Under the pieces are notes generated by a model, which did no database searches, was not told the origin of the DNA, and saw nothing but the letters and a program-made list of their open reading frames with translations. From Rhizobiales bacterium TNE-4 (lineage in GTDB: Bacteria > Pseudomonadota > Alphaproteobacteria > Rhizobiales > Beijerinckiaceae), in contig JAHRCV010000001.1 of the NCBI GenBank assembly GCA_019083985.1, forward strand, positions 434,001 through 498,000: 64,000 nucleotides of DNA, in the 5' to 3' direction. Positions 1 to 7,712 of this stretch are shown in pieces (the first letter of the stretch is position 1; the number at the start of each line of letters is the position of its first letter). The translations under genes were made by a program, and so were the position numbers.

Positions 1-378
1 GATATCGCGGTCCCTTTAGCGTCTGTGCCGCAATTGATCGATGATGTCTGCACACGCGTTGAGAAGCTTGTACCGGGGGCGCGGCCTGTACCCTTCGGTC
101 ATTTGGGCGATGGCAATCTCCATTTCAACATCACCCAGCCCAAAGGCATGGAGCGGGCCGCCTTCATGGCCTTGTGGGATGATATAGGCGCGATCGTTTA
201 TGACGAGACGGTGAAACGGCGCGGTTCCATTTCGGCTGAGCATGGCATTGGGCGGCTGAAAAAGAAGCTCTTGCGCGAAGTGAAGGATCCAGTGGCGCTT
301 GATGTGATGGCAGGGCTCAAGCGCATGCTTGATCCCCATGGCATTCTCAATCCGGGCAAGGTCATCGATGCTCCATAA
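1..378 (+). CDS. FAD-binding oxidase, GlcD/D-2-hydroxyacid dehydrogenase type (3' part only)
   Basis: Only the last 125 codons are in the window; the reading frame is open from base 1. The fragment carries the C-terminal FAD-oxidase cap with HLGDGNLHFN (residues about 41-50) and SISAEHGIGRLKK (about 76-88), both characteristic of the GlcD/DLD/D-2-hydroxyglutarate dehydrogenase family, and ends in the usual DPHGILNPGK. Such flavoproteins oxidise D-2-hydroxyacids and pass electrons to the quinone pool or an electron carrier. The exact substrate cannot be told from this end. It converges with metQ across a hairpin at 383-402. Confidence 0.85.
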   Translation, partial: DIAVPLASVPQLIDDVCTRVEKLVPGARPVPFGHLGDGNLHFNITQPKGMERAAFMALWDDIGAIVYDETVKRRGSISAEHGIGRLKKKLLREVKDPVALDVMAGLKRMLDPHGILNPGKVIDAP

Positions 379-402
379 AAAAGCCCGGGCCGAAGCCCGG
401 GC
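376..402 (-). terminator. Rho-independent terminator of the metNIQ operon
   Basis: Perfect 8-bp stem GCCCGGGC (383-390 with 395-402) and a 4-nt loop. Read on the minus strand the stem is followed at once by a run of six T. It lies 49 bp past the metQ stop and directly after the stop of the plus-strand oxidase gene, so it may also help end that transcript. Confidence 0.85.
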
Positions 403-450
403 AGTGGAGAGGGCGTGACGTGCGCCGTCTCGGAGGAGTCATGAAAAGAT

Positions 451-1242
451 TTACCAGCCGGCCAGAACTGCGCCCTTGTACTTGTCGGCGATGAAGGCCT
501 TCACTTCTGGTGATTGATAGGCTTCAAGCAGCGCGAGCGCCCACGGGGCATTCTTGTCCGCTGATCGCACAGCGATCAGATTGACATAAGGACCTTTCGG
601 ATCTTCGCGCAGAATGGCGCTGGTCGGTTCAATCTTCGCTTCGACCGCATAATTGGTGTTGATCGCGGCGGCCGCGACATCAGGCAGCGAACGCGCCGTC
701 TGTGCGGCATCGACTTCGACGAATTTCAACTTCTTCGGATTATCGATGATATCAGCAATTGTTGGCTTGAAACCGACGCCATCGCGTAACTTAATCACGC
801 CCTTGTCGCGCAAAAGCAGAAGGGAACGGCCGCCATTGGTTGGATCATTCTGGATGGCAATGGTCGCGCCATCGGGGATCTCAGCCCAGCTCTTATATTT
901 GGCCGAATAGATGCCGAGCGGGAAATTTACCGTCTGGCCAATCGAGATGAGATCAAATTTGCGATCTTTCACCTGATTGTCGAGATAGGGCGCATTCTGG
1001 AATGAATTGGCATCGAGTTCGCCTGCACTGAGCGCCTGATTGGGCACGACATAATCGGTGAATTCGATGATCTTGAGGTCAAGGCCCTTTTTGGCAGCAA
1101 TCGGTTTGACGGCTTCGAGGATCTGGGCATGCGGCCCCGGTGTCACACCGATACGAACGACTTTCGGTGTTTGCGCCAGCGAAGTTCCAGCAAACGCTGT
1201 GACAGCAGCCGCGGCGAGAAGAGTACGGCGTGTGAACGACAT
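451..1242 (-). CDS. metQ: MetQ-type methionine-binding protein of an ABC importer
   Basis: 263-residue NlpA/MetQ-family periplasmic binding protein. It has an N-terminal signal segment (RRTLLAAAAVTAFAGTSLAQ), then the family pattern VRIGVTPGPHAQILEAVKP and a central NDPTNGGRSLLLL ligand-binding stretch. There is no clear lipobox cysteine, so it is probably soluble periplasmic rather than a lipoprotein. It is the last gene of metN-metI-metQ on the minus strand, 29 bp after metI. D/L-methionine uptake is inferred from family, gene order and the SAM-II-type riboswitch ahead of metN. Confidence 0.9.
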   Translation of the reverse strand: MSFTRRTLLAAAAVTAFAGTSLAQTPKVVRIGVTPGPHAQILEAVKPIAAKKGLDLKIIEFTDYVVPNQALSAGELDANSFQNAPYLDNQVKDRKFDLISIGQTVNFPLGIYSAKYKSWAEIPDGATIAIQNDPTNGGRSLLLLRDKGVIKLRDGVGFKPTIADIIDNPKKLKFVEVDAAQTARSLPDVAAAAINTNYAVEAKIEPTSAILREDPKGPYVNLIAVRSADKNAPWALALLEAYQSPEVKAFIADKYKGAVLAGW

Positions 1243-1271
1243 GATGAGGTCCTTTCTAGGGTTGATGACAA

Positions 1272-1937
1272 TCAGGAATGACGCAGGCGTTTGTTGACGC
1301 GACGGGCGATGAAATCACCAAACGTTTGGGTTGACTGAACGAGGATGACGAGGATGGCGACGACCAGCGCCATCACATCGGGCATGAAACGTTGGTAGCC
1401 ATAGCGAATGCCGAGATCGCCTAATACGCCACCACCAACCGCACCGACCATGGCTGAGAAGCCGAGGAGGCTCACAATGGCCAGTGTGAGGCCCAGAATG
1501 ATCGCGGGTGCGGCCTCTGGCACGAGAACTTTGCGGACGATTTGCAGCGGTGTCGCACCGAACGCACGCGCGGCTTCAACGAGGCCTTGATCGACCTCAC
1601 GGATTGCCGCTTCGACGATACGGGCGATGAACGGTGTCGCAGCGATTGTTAAGGGCACAATCGCTGCGCGTGTGCCAATCGACGTCCCGGCAATCAGGCG
1701 TGTGAACGGCACGATGGCGACAACAAGAATGATGAATGGTGTCGAGCGTGTGACATTGACGAGAAAACCAAGTGCGGTGTTGAGAGTGGGAGATGCGAAC
1801 AATTCACCCTTCTTGCTGGTTGCAAGAAAAACACCGAGCGGCAGGCCGAACAGAATGCCCAATCCACCTGCGAGTGCGACCATGGTAAGTGTGTCGAGCG
1901 TGGCGTCGATGATGATACGGATAAGTTCAGGCGACAT
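1272..1937 (-). CDS. metI: MetI methionine ABC transporter permease
   Basis: 221-residue inner-membrane permease with about five hydrophobic segments and the ABC-permease EAA loop (EAARAFGATPLQIVRKVLVPEA). This is the usual size for MetI. It overlaps the 3' end of metN by 11 bp, which suggests translational coupling, and is followed by metQ. It forms the channel that MetN drives and MetQ feeds. Confidence 0.92.
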   Translation of the reverse strand: MSPELIRIIIDATLDTLTMVALAGGLGILFGLPLGVFLATSKKGELFASPTLNTALGFLVNVTRSTPFIILVVAIVPFTRLIAGTSIGTRAAIVPLTIAATPFIARIVEAAIREVDQGLVEAARAFGATPLQIVRKVLVPEAAPAIILGLTLAIVSLLGFSAMVGAVGGGVLGDLGIRYGYQRFMPDVMALVVAILVILVQSTQTFGDFIARRVNKRLRHS

Positions 1938-3084
1938 GGCGCACCTTTTCTTTACGGGTCAGCGCTTCGCCGAATGGATGCCGCTCCACGTCAATGCCGA
2001 GATGATCGACATAGCCCGCGATCTGCACGCCGAGATGGAGCTTCTTGAGTGCGGCAATGGCGGCTTCCCGCGTCGCGGTTTCGGCCGGTAACGCAATCAG
2101 CAATGTGCCAAAAGGCCGTTCGCCAATCGTGTCGATTTTGCCAGCGACAATGTTGATGTCGCTGCCAAGTGTGGTTGTAAGCCGTGAGATCACCGGACTC
2201 GTGGCATTCGCCCCCGTAAAACCAACCTGCAGCAAGGCAACATCGCCAGCCTCTGCGCGTTGGCGCAGGCGTGGTTTGAGATAGGCGGGGATAGCGACAC
2301 TCGATACGTTTTGGACGAAGCGTGCTGTGATCGGATGGCGCGGATTCGTGAACACATCGAAGACGGCGCCGCTTTCGACGATACGGCCTTGATCGATGAC
2401 AGCCACATCATCGCAGATTTCCTTGATGACAGGGATTTCATGCGTGATCAGCAGGATCGTAACGCCCAGCGTTCGATTGATGGATCGCAGGAGATCGAGG
2501 ATCGATTGCGTTGTCTCGGGGTCGAGCGCTGACGTCGCCTCATCGCAGAGCAGAATAGCGGGTTCTGTTGCCAAGGCCCGGGCGATGCCGACGCGTTGTT
2601 TCTGCCCGCCGGACAATTCAGCCGGATAACGCTGTGCCTTGTCGGTCAGGCCAACAAGCGCGAGGAGATCAGGCACGCGCTTGTCGATTGTGCTGCGATC
2701 GGCTCCTGCAATTTCAAGCGGAAAGGCCACATTGTCATAGACCGTGCGCGACGATAGCAAATTGAAATGCTGAAAGATCATGCCGATACCGCGCCGTGCC
2801 GCGCGCCATTCGGTTTCGTTCAAGCGTGTCACATCCTGGCCGAACAGCGAGAGTGCGCCGGAGCTGACTTTTTCCAAACCGTTGACGAGACGGATCAGGC
2901 TTGATTTTCCGGCGCCCGATGGCCCGATCACACCGAGAATGTGCCCAGCCTTCACATCGAGATCGATGTCGCTCAGCGCAATAACGGGAGCGTGATGATC
3001 GCGCGCCGGATAGGTCTTGCTGACCTTGTGAAACGAGATCGCATTCTGTCCGGCGTAGCCGGGCAGGGGTTGTATTGGGCTCAT
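1927..3084 (-). CDS. metN: MetN methionine ABC transporter ATPase
   Basis: 385-residue ABC ATPase. Walker A is GPSGAGKSS (about residue 54), the signature LSGGQKQRVGIARAL, and Walker B ILLCDEATSALDP. After the nucleotide-binding domain there is a C-terminal extension (about residues 290-370) of the NIL type, which in MetN binds methionine and inhibits transport at high internal methionine. The N-terminus is somewhat longer than in E. coli MetN. The start at 3084 has GAGGT seven bases upstream. First gene of the operon, downstream of the SAM-II-type riboswitch. Confidence 0.92.
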   Translation of the reverse strand: MSPIQPLPGYAGQNAISFHKVSKTYPARDHHAPVIALSDIDLDVKAGHILGVIGPSGAGKSSLIRLVNGLEKVSSGALSLFGQDVTRLNETEWRAARRGIGMIFQHFNLLSSRTVYDNVAFPLEIAGADRSTIDKRVPDLLALVGLTDKAQRYPAELSGGQKQRVGIARALATEPAILLCDEATSALDPETTQSILDLLRSINRTLGVTILLITHEIPVIKEICDDVAVIDQGRIVESGAVFDVFTNPRHPITARFVQNVSSVAIPAYLKPRLRQRAEAGDVALLQVGFTGANATSPVISRLTTTLGSDINIVAGKIDTIGERPFGTLLIALPAETATREAAIAALKKLHLGVQIAGYVDHLGIDVERHPFGEALTRKEKVRHVA

Positions 3085-3166
3085 GATGAAACCTCGCGCG
3101 TGTGCGCGTCGCGGCGAACCGCGTCCTGTCGAAAAAGAAAGGGAAGGGGGCGTTAGACCAGCGGCT

Positions 3167-3193
3167 TCAGGCGCTGCGACACATAAGGGTCAT
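3167..3193 (-). CDS. Possible 8-codon leader peptide ahead of metN
   Basis: Between the riboswitch and metN the minus strand has GGAG, eight bases, then ATG and a short frame encoding MTLMCRSA and stop. It has a plausible ribosome binding site and two methionine codons, but 8 codons can arise by chance. If translated, it could link metN expression to leader translation. Confidence 0.25.
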   Translation of the reverse strand: MTLMCRSA

Positions 3194-3220
3194 CGGGCGG
3201 TCTCCACATCGGTTGAGAGC

Positions 3221-3238
3221 CCACGGTTTTCGCCGTGG
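3221..3238 (-). other. Stem-loop just downstream of the SAM-II core
   Basis: Perfect 6-bp stem CCACGG/CCGTGG with a 6-nt loop, directly after the riboswitch core on the minus strand. There is no T-run, so it is not a standard terminator. It may belong to the expression platform. Confidence 0.4.
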
Positions 3239-3290
3239 CGCTTTAGCGCTTGGTGACGCGGTCGCAAGCTGCTCGGTCAAATCACCGCGA
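3237..3290 (-). promoter_or_regulatory. SAM-II-type riboswitch upstream of metNIQ
   Basis: On the minus strand the segment begins TCGCGGTGATTTG, continues through AGCTTGCGACCGCG and ends GCTAAAGCG. These are the conserved blocks of the SAM-II (metA) aptamer in the right order and spacing: P1 5' strand, the GUGAUUU loop, the CUUGC element, P1 3' strand (CCGCG), and the pseudoknot-forming GCUAAA. It lies about 150 bp before metN, so S-adenosylmethionine is expected to lower uptake of methionine. SAM-V shares this core and is the main alternative. Assignment was by eye, without a covariance model. Confidence 0.82.
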
Positions 3291-3373
3291 CGGACGATGT
3301 CCGTAATCTGCTTATACAAAGATCGTTCGATATAAGCAACAAAAAATTCTATAAAAAGAACAAATTTCTGAGA

Positions 3374-3625
3374 TCAAGCTGGATCGAGTGGTTTCGTCCC
3401 CTTGGGCGTGCCATCAGCGCCAAAAGTGATCTGTTCGATCCGGGCTTCGGCCTGCTTCAGCAACCGGTCGCAATGGGCCTTGAGCTGTTCCCCTCGAGCA
3501 TAAAGCGCAATCGAATCTTCGAGTGCCACATCGCCCTTCTCGAGCTTGGCGACGATGGTCTCAAGCTCGGCCAAAGCGGCTTCAAACGGCATGGTGCCAA
3601 GATCGGCAGGGGCTTTGTCCGCCAT
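3374..3625 (-). CDS. xseB: Exodeoxyribonuclease VII small subunit
   Basis: 83 residues, the usual XseB size. It shows the conserved N-terminal pattern FEAALAELETIVAKLEKGDV and LEDSIALYARGEQLKAHCDRLL, forming the helical hairpin that binds XseA. XseAB degrades single-stranded DNA to short oligonucleotides in the cytoplasm. No xseA is in the window. It stands alone on the minus strand, 51 bp downstream of the Lrp-family gene. Confidence 0.93.
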   Translation of the reverse strand: MADKAPADLGTMPFEAALAELETIVAKLEKGDVALEDSIALYARGEQLKAHCDRLLKQAEARIEQITFGADGTPKGTKPLDPA

Positions 3626-3676
3626 GATTCGTCGTCTCCTGTGCTGGTCCGCACTATGCGCCGGCTTCGTGGCCGG

Positions 3677-4144
3677 TCAAATCGGCAGCGCCGTCGTCTT
3701 CTTCACCGTGCGCAAAGCGAGTGTCGATTGCACGCGGCTGACCCCCGGAAGGGCTGTCACGACATTGCGGTGAATGCGTTCGAAATCGCCCGTGTCCGCA
3801 AAGGCGATGCGCAGGAGGTAATCGGCGGTCCCAGCCAGTAGATAACATTCAAGGATCTCAGGATGTTTGGCGACCTCCTGCTCGAACGTATCGAGGCTTT
3901 GGCGGCCCTGCTGATCCAGCGTGACGAAGACGAAAGCCGCGCCCGGCAGGCCAACGGCTTCCTCCTCAAGCAGAAGCACCGTTCCTTTGATCAGGCCTGC
4001 CTCTTCCAGCATCTTCACCCGGCGCAAGCAGGCTGAAGGCGAGAGGTTCACCTTGTCGGCCAGATCGGCATTAGTGATGCCGCCATCTTCCTGCAAATGC
4101 CGCAGGATCGCCCGGTCGCGGGCATCGAGATCCAGTTTTCGCAT
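3677..4144 (-). CDS. Lrp/AsnC-family regulator, probably of alanine dehydrogenase
   Basis: 155 residues from the ATG at 4144, chosen because GGGGAG lies about 10 bases upstream and LDARDRAILRHLQEDG begins near the usual family position; an ATG seven codons earlier is possible. It has an N-terminal helix-turn-helix (NADLADKVNLSPSACLRRVKML) and a C-terminal RAM ligand-binding domain (LLAGTADYLLRIAF). It is divergent from ald, and the gap between them holds an inverted repeat, so an AldR-like role (alanine-responsive control of ald plus autoregulation) is likely by context. Confidence 0.88.
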   Translation of the reverse strand: MRKLDLDARDRAILRHLQEDGGITNADLADKVNLSPSACLRRVKMLEEAGLIKGTVLLLEEEAVGLPGAAFVFVTLDQQGRQSLDTFEQEVAKHPEILECYLLAGTADYLLRIAFADTGDFERIHRNVVTALPGVSRVQSTLALRTVKKTTALPI

Positions 4145-4180
4145 GGAATTGCAGTCTCCCCTCAATTAACCGCATAATAT

Positions 4181-4237
4181 GCGCAAGATTTGCTATGCCA
4201 AGCCGTAGTTTAGCGAGATTCCGCATAAATCTTGCGC
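4181..4237. promoter_or_regulatory. Inverted repeat between the Lrp gene and ald
   Basis: GCGCAAGATTT (4181-4191) is repeated in perfect inversion at 4227-4237 (AAATCTTGCGC), 46 bp centre to centre. CCGCATAA also occurs twice as a direct repeat (4170-4177 and 4221-4228). Paired sites on one DNA face suit the octameric or multimeric binding of Lrp-family proteins. Likely operator for both divergent genes. Confidence 0.55.
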
Positions 4238-4273
4238 GAAACTGCCATAATCAACCGGAGAGGGGGCTTCATC

Positions 4274-5389
4274 ATGCTGGTCGGTGTTCCGAAGGAAATC
4301 AAGAACCACGAATATCGCGTCGGCCTCGTGCCGTCCTCGGTGGCGGAATTGATCCACCATGGCCATCAAGTAATCGTTCAGACGGGCGCGGGTCTCGGTT
4401 CCGGTATTTCAGACGCTGATTATCAGGGGGCCGGGGCCACCATCGTGCCGGATGCCGACGCTGTCTGGTCCAAGGCCGATATGGTCGTCAAGGTGAAGGA
4501 ACCGCTGGCAGAAGAGCGCAAGAAACTGCGTCCTGGCCAGATCTTGTTCACCTATCTCCATCTCGCACCCGATGCGCCGCAAACGCATGATCTCGTGAAA
4601 TCTGGCGCCATCTGCATCGCCTACGAAACCGTCACCGCGCCGAATGGCGGCCTCCCGCTGTTGACGCCCATGTCGGAAGTCGCAGGCCGTCTCGCCCCGC
4701 AAGTCGGCGCGCATTGTCTCGAAAAAGCGGCCGGTGGCCGTGGCGTGCTGCTTGGCGGTGTGCCGGGTGTTCCGGCGGCGGAAGTCGTCATTCTCGGTGG
4801 TGGCGTCTCGGGTACACATGCGGCGACCATTGCGCTTGGCATGGGCGCGAATGTCACGGTCGTCGATCGCTCCGCTGACGTGCTGCGCCGTCTCGCGACG
4901 CAGTTCGGCACAGGCGTACGCACGATTTTCTCGACGCGCGATGCCATTCGCGAAATCGTCAAGCGTGCTGATTTGCTCATTGGCTGCGTGCTGATCCCCG
5001 GTGCGGCGGCGCCTAAGCTTGTCACCAAAGACATGCTGAAGACGATGAAGCCCGGCGCTGTCATCGTCGACGTGGCCATCGATCAGGGTGGTTGCTGCGA
5101 AACATCGCATGCCACCACGCATGCTGAGCCGACCTATGTCGTCGACAATGTCGTTCATTATTGTGTGGCGAACATGCCCGGCGCGGTGGCACGCACCTCC
5201 ACCTTTGCGCTGAACAATGTGACGCTGCCCTTCGCGCTGGCCTTGGCCGATAAGGGCTGGAAGAAAGCGCTCAAGGACGACAAATATTTGCGCGATGGCC
5301 TCAATGTCGCCGAAGGCAAAGTGACCTGCGCCCCAGTCGCGGAAGCGCATGGCCTCGCTTATACGCCCGCCGAGACGCTTATCGGCTAA
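4274..5389 (+). CDS. ald: Alanine dehydrogenase
   Basis: 371 residues, the family's normal length. The start at 4274 is preceded by GGAGAGGGGG and begins MLVGVPKEIKNHEYRVGL as in other Ald proteins. Substrate-binding Lys75 and catalytic His96 are present, as is the NAD-binding ILGGGVSGTHAA near residues 173-184. It oxidises L-alanine to pyruvate and ammonia with NAD+ in the cytoplasm. It diverges from an Lrp regulator and its 3' end overlaps that of higA by 11 bp on the other strand. Confidence 0.95.
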   Translation: MLVGVPKEIKNHEYRVGLVPSSVAELIHHGHQVIVQTGAGLGSGISDADYQGAGATIVPDADAVWSKADMVVKVKEPLAEERKKLRPGQILFTYLHLAPDAPQTHDLVKSGAICIAYETVTAPNGGLPLLTPMSEVAGRLAPQVGAHCLEKAAGGRGVLLGGVPGVPAAEVVILGGGVSGTHAATIALGMGANVTVVDRSADVLRRLATQFGTGVRTIFSTRDAIREIVKRADLLIGCVLIPGAAAPKLVTKDMLKTMKPGAVIVDVAIDQGGCCETSHATTHAEPTYVVDNVVHYCVANMPGAVARTSTFALNNVTLPFALALADKGWKKALKDDKYLRDGLNVAEGKVTCAPVAEAHGLAYTPAETLIG

Positions 5390-5732
5390 CCAATCTTGTC
5401 GCTTTGGTCTGACGAACGGCGCGCTTCGGCGCGCCGTTGCGTTTTGGCGGCGACCATTTCTTGACGTGGATGGACTTGGAAAGACGGCGCGCTTTCGCAA
5501 TGTCGAAAGCGAGCTGAATGCGCAACAATAATTCCATCGGGACACCAAACGCCTTCTCAATGCGTAAGGCCATTTCCGCTGAAAGACTCGCGCGCTCGTT
5601 CAATACAGCAGAGAGTGCAGGCCTTGTCACACCCAGCGCTTCTGCTCCCTCCGTCACATTCATTTCCCGTGCCGCCAGAATTTCTTCGCGGATCACAGCG
5701 CCGGGGTGAGACGGATTAGCCATTTCAACCAT
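5379..5732 (-). CDS. higA: HigA-type antitoxin, XRE family
   Basis: 117-residue helix-turn-helix protein of the HigA/VapI type: PSHPGAVIREEILAAREMNV, then a helix-turn-helix (TEGAEALGVTRPALSAVLNERASLS). The start at 5732 follows GAGGTG. It lies 9 bp after higB on the minus strand, toxin first as usual for higBA. A basic C-terminal tail (about residues 88-117, many K/R) is longer than in typical HigA. Neutralises HigB and represses the operon by family knowledge. Confidence 0.88.
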   Translation of the reverse strand: MVEMANPSHPGAVIREEILAAREMNVTEGAEALGVTRPALSAVLNERASLSAEMALRIEKAFGVPMELLLRIQLAFDIAKARRLSKSIHVKKWSPPKRNGAPKRAVRQTKATRLVSR

Positions 5733-5741
5733 GAAAACACC

Positions 5742-6026
5742 TCAATGATAGTCAACGAGTTCAAGATTGATGATATTCATATCTTCAATCTGAAAGATTA
5801 AACGCCAATTGCGGGTCACTCTTAAACTCCAATAGCCTTCCAAATCTCCAGAAAGCAGATGGGGATGCCAATGCGGAAATGACGCGATTTCGTCTACACT
5901 CCGCGCCATAGACAGAACCGTTAGAATGATACGCAGTTTCGAAACGATAGCTGATGGCAAGCCTGATGCATCGTCGCTCTCAAGGAAGCGGCGTAACCGC
6001 TTGTCTCTCACTTTAATGAAGTGCAT
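5742..6026 (-). CDS. higB: HigB-type toxin, RelE superfamily
   Basis: 94 residues from the ATG at 6026, which aligns with the family N-terminus (HFIKVRDKRLRRFLES). The conserved end SGDLEGYWSLRVTRNWRLIF and LVDYH identifies a HigB-like mRNA interferase that cleaves mRNA on the ribosome. An in-frame ATG at 6080 would put the operator palindrome inside the gene, so it is less likely. Followed by its antitoxin higA. Confidence 0.9.
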   Translation of the reverse strand: MHFIKVRDKRLRRFLESDDASGLPSAIVSKLRIILTVLSMARSVDEIASFPHWHPHLLSGDLEGYWSLRVTRNWRLIFQIEDMNIINLELVDYH

Positions 6027-6028
6027 TG

Positions 6029-6068
6029 AGCATATCCCAAAAACGTAAAGTGTCAAGCGACACTTTAC
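6029..6068 (-). promoter_or_regulatory. higBA operator palindrome and promoter
   Basis: A perfect inverted repeat GTAAAGTGTC/GACACTTTAC (6045-6054 and 6059-6068, 4-bp spacer) lies just upstream of higB. On the minus strand it contains TTGACA (6056-6051), followed after 16 bp by TATGCT (6034-6029). HigA binding here would block the promoter. The predicted start of transcription falls very near or inside the higB start codon, so the message may be leaderless or the -10 may be misplaced. Confidence 0.65.
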
Positions 6069-6137
6069 AGTTTGAAACATGGGTTAGTGTGGTTCTCGCA
6101 CTTGAGCGATGCAATCCGGCCGATCAGACAGGGACGT

Positions 6138-7130
6138 TCATCGCGCGCCGACGCGCAAGCCTGGGGCGGGGCGCTCTTGTAGCACTTCACGGCGGAAGCG
6201 GAACAAAGCGGCAGGGCGTCCGCCCGTTGTTTTGAGACGCCCCGTCGGTTCGACAAGGGCGGTACCTTCGACAAGGCGTCTGAAATTCTGCTTGTGCAGG
6301 TGGCGGCCGGAAATCGCCTCCACCGTTTGCTGCAAGGCTGTCAATGTGAAGGTGTCTGGCATCAATTCGAAAATCACTGGTCGATATTTCAATTTGGCAC
6401 GCAACCGCCCCATCGCGGTGGCCAGAATGCGGCGATGGTCGAAGGCCAGCGGTTCGCCGAGGGGCGGCAGCCCGTCGTCCCCTGCTGCGTTCTCGCGTCC
6501 ATCGCGGATCGCTTCCACCAAAAGGCCAGCCTCATAGAGGAGCTCGTAGCGGTCGAGCACTTTCTCTTCGTCCCATGGGCTTTGATCTGTGCCAAAGCAG
6601 AGATTGACCCGTTCGTTCCGGGCGAGTGCACGTCTTTCGCGCTCGGCCGCTTCACCGCTTTTGTCATTCGCCCATGCGGTGAGGCGCGGCAGCACCGCTG
6701 CATCAAGAATCGCAGGCCGCCCGCCACGCCAATCTTCCCATGGAAAATAGCGATACCATGGCTGGAACCGGACGCCCTTCGGCAATTTCCGGTCGCCTTG
6801 CAAGCGCGTTAGTGCGAGATAGCCGATCGAGACGACATGAGGGGCTGCATCACCCGGCAGCGCGTGCCGTCCGCGATCACCGAAAGTGTAAAGCTGTTCG
6901 ACATAGCCGAGGCCGAGTTCTGTCTGCGAGGTCACGAAAGCGCGCAGTCCAATGTCCAGCGTGCGGTGATGCAGCGGATCGAACGAACCGGATGGAAGTG
7001 CATCCATATCGCCATCACCGCGTGCGACGAGAATTTGCGGCGCGCCGCGTTCAACGGTGACAACAGCCGCCGCTAGCCCGATTTCGATCGGGGTCTCAGG
7101 ATGCGCGGAGGCTGGGCGAGTGCGCGGCAA
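6138..7130 (-). CDS. nadQ: NadQ-like NAD biosynthesis regulator (Nudix-like plus winged helix)
   Basis: 330 residues. The N-terminal half (IGLAAAVVTVERGAPQILVAR; LDIGLRAFVTSQTELGLGYVEQLYTFGD) resembles a Nudix fold without an intact Nudix box. The C-terminal part (FTLTALQQTVEAISGRHLHKQNFRRLVE; TGGRPAALFRFRR) looks like the winged helix of NrtR/NadQ proteins. This combination matches the alphaproteobacterial NadQ group proposed to repress nad genes. The start is a TTG at 7130 with GAGGA six bases upstream, at the stop of the upstream gene. No nad genes are in the window, so the role rests on family resemblance. Confidence 0.7.
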   Translation of the reverse strand: MPRTRPASAHPETPIEIGLAAAVVTVERGAPQILVARGDGDMDALPSGSFDPLHHRTLDIGLRAFVTSQTELGLGYVEQLYTFGDRGRHALPGDAAPHVVSIGYLALTRLQGDRKLPKGVRFQPWYRYFPWEDWRGGRPAILDAAVLPRLTAWANDKSGEAAERERRALARNERVNLCFGTDQSPWDEEKVLDRYELLYEAGLLVEAIRDGRENAAGDDGLPPLGEPLAFDHRRILATAMGRLRAKLKYRPVIFELMPDTFTLTALQQTVEAISGRHLHKQNFRRLVEGTALVEPTGRLKTTGGRPAALFRFRREVLQERPAPGLRVGAR

Positions 7131-7139
7131 AGGCGATCC

Positions 7140-7652
7140 TCAGTCGAGCTTCATTTCGAATGGCGTGCCTTCGAAGGCATCGGCACCGCGGCCAATCGAT
7201 TCAATCGCAGCAATCATCCGGCCTTTGCGGCCGAGAAGCGCGTCGGCCGTTGCCACCAATTTGAGATTGGGTGTGGCGCTGGGGGCCGCATGCCGCAGCC
7301 TGAGCGCAATCGCATGTTCGTCCTGATGCGGGCGTAAACGGCATGCGGTGATAAAGGCTGCGGCTGTCGAGCGGCTAATGCCGGCCCAGCAATGAATGAC
7401 GAGCGGGCGTGCACGATCCCACTGATCGACGAAGTCGTTCAACCGCAGAACATGCTCTTCGCCCGGCAGGATGTGGCCGTCCATCGGCGCGACGATGTCG
7501 CTGACGCCGATGAAGAGATGCCGATCAGCTGGAATCGAGGGCGGCCGTTCAACCGGCGTCTTCGCATTAATCAACGTAACGACGTGGCTTGCCCCGGTCG
7601 CGGTGACCGTTTCGTGTAGGCGAGACAGGGATGAGACATGGATCGACGGCAT
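7140..7652 (-). CDS. Tyrosine/dual-specificity protein phosphatase-like protein
   Basis: 170 residues with the CX5R phosphatase loop HCWAGISRST (Cys88, Arg94) and a likely general-acid Asp in SDIVAP (residues 51-56). The fold is that of small cysteine-based protein tyrosine phosphatases found in alphaproteobacteria. Substrate unknown. It is 9 bp upstream of the NadQ-like gene on the same strand and 60 bp downstream of the HD hydrolase. Confidence 0.8.
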   Translation of the reverse strand: MPSIHVSSLSRLHETVTATGASHVVTLINAKTPVERPPSIPADRHLFIGVSDIVAPMDGHILPGEEHVLRLNDFVDQWDRARPLVIHCWAGISRSTAAAFITACRLRPHQDEHAIALRLRHAAPSATPNLKLVATADALLGRKGRMIAAIESIGRGADAFEGTPFEMKLD

Positions 7653-7712
7653 AGGGCGCTCCTCATCCGCATACGATAGGACGATTCGATGACGCGCGCA
7701 TGGCGCGCACTG

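Noticed and set aside
4409-5560. 383-codon minus-strand frame
   Set aside because: Antisense to ald; the plus-strand product is a full-length, motif-complete alanine dehydrogenase.
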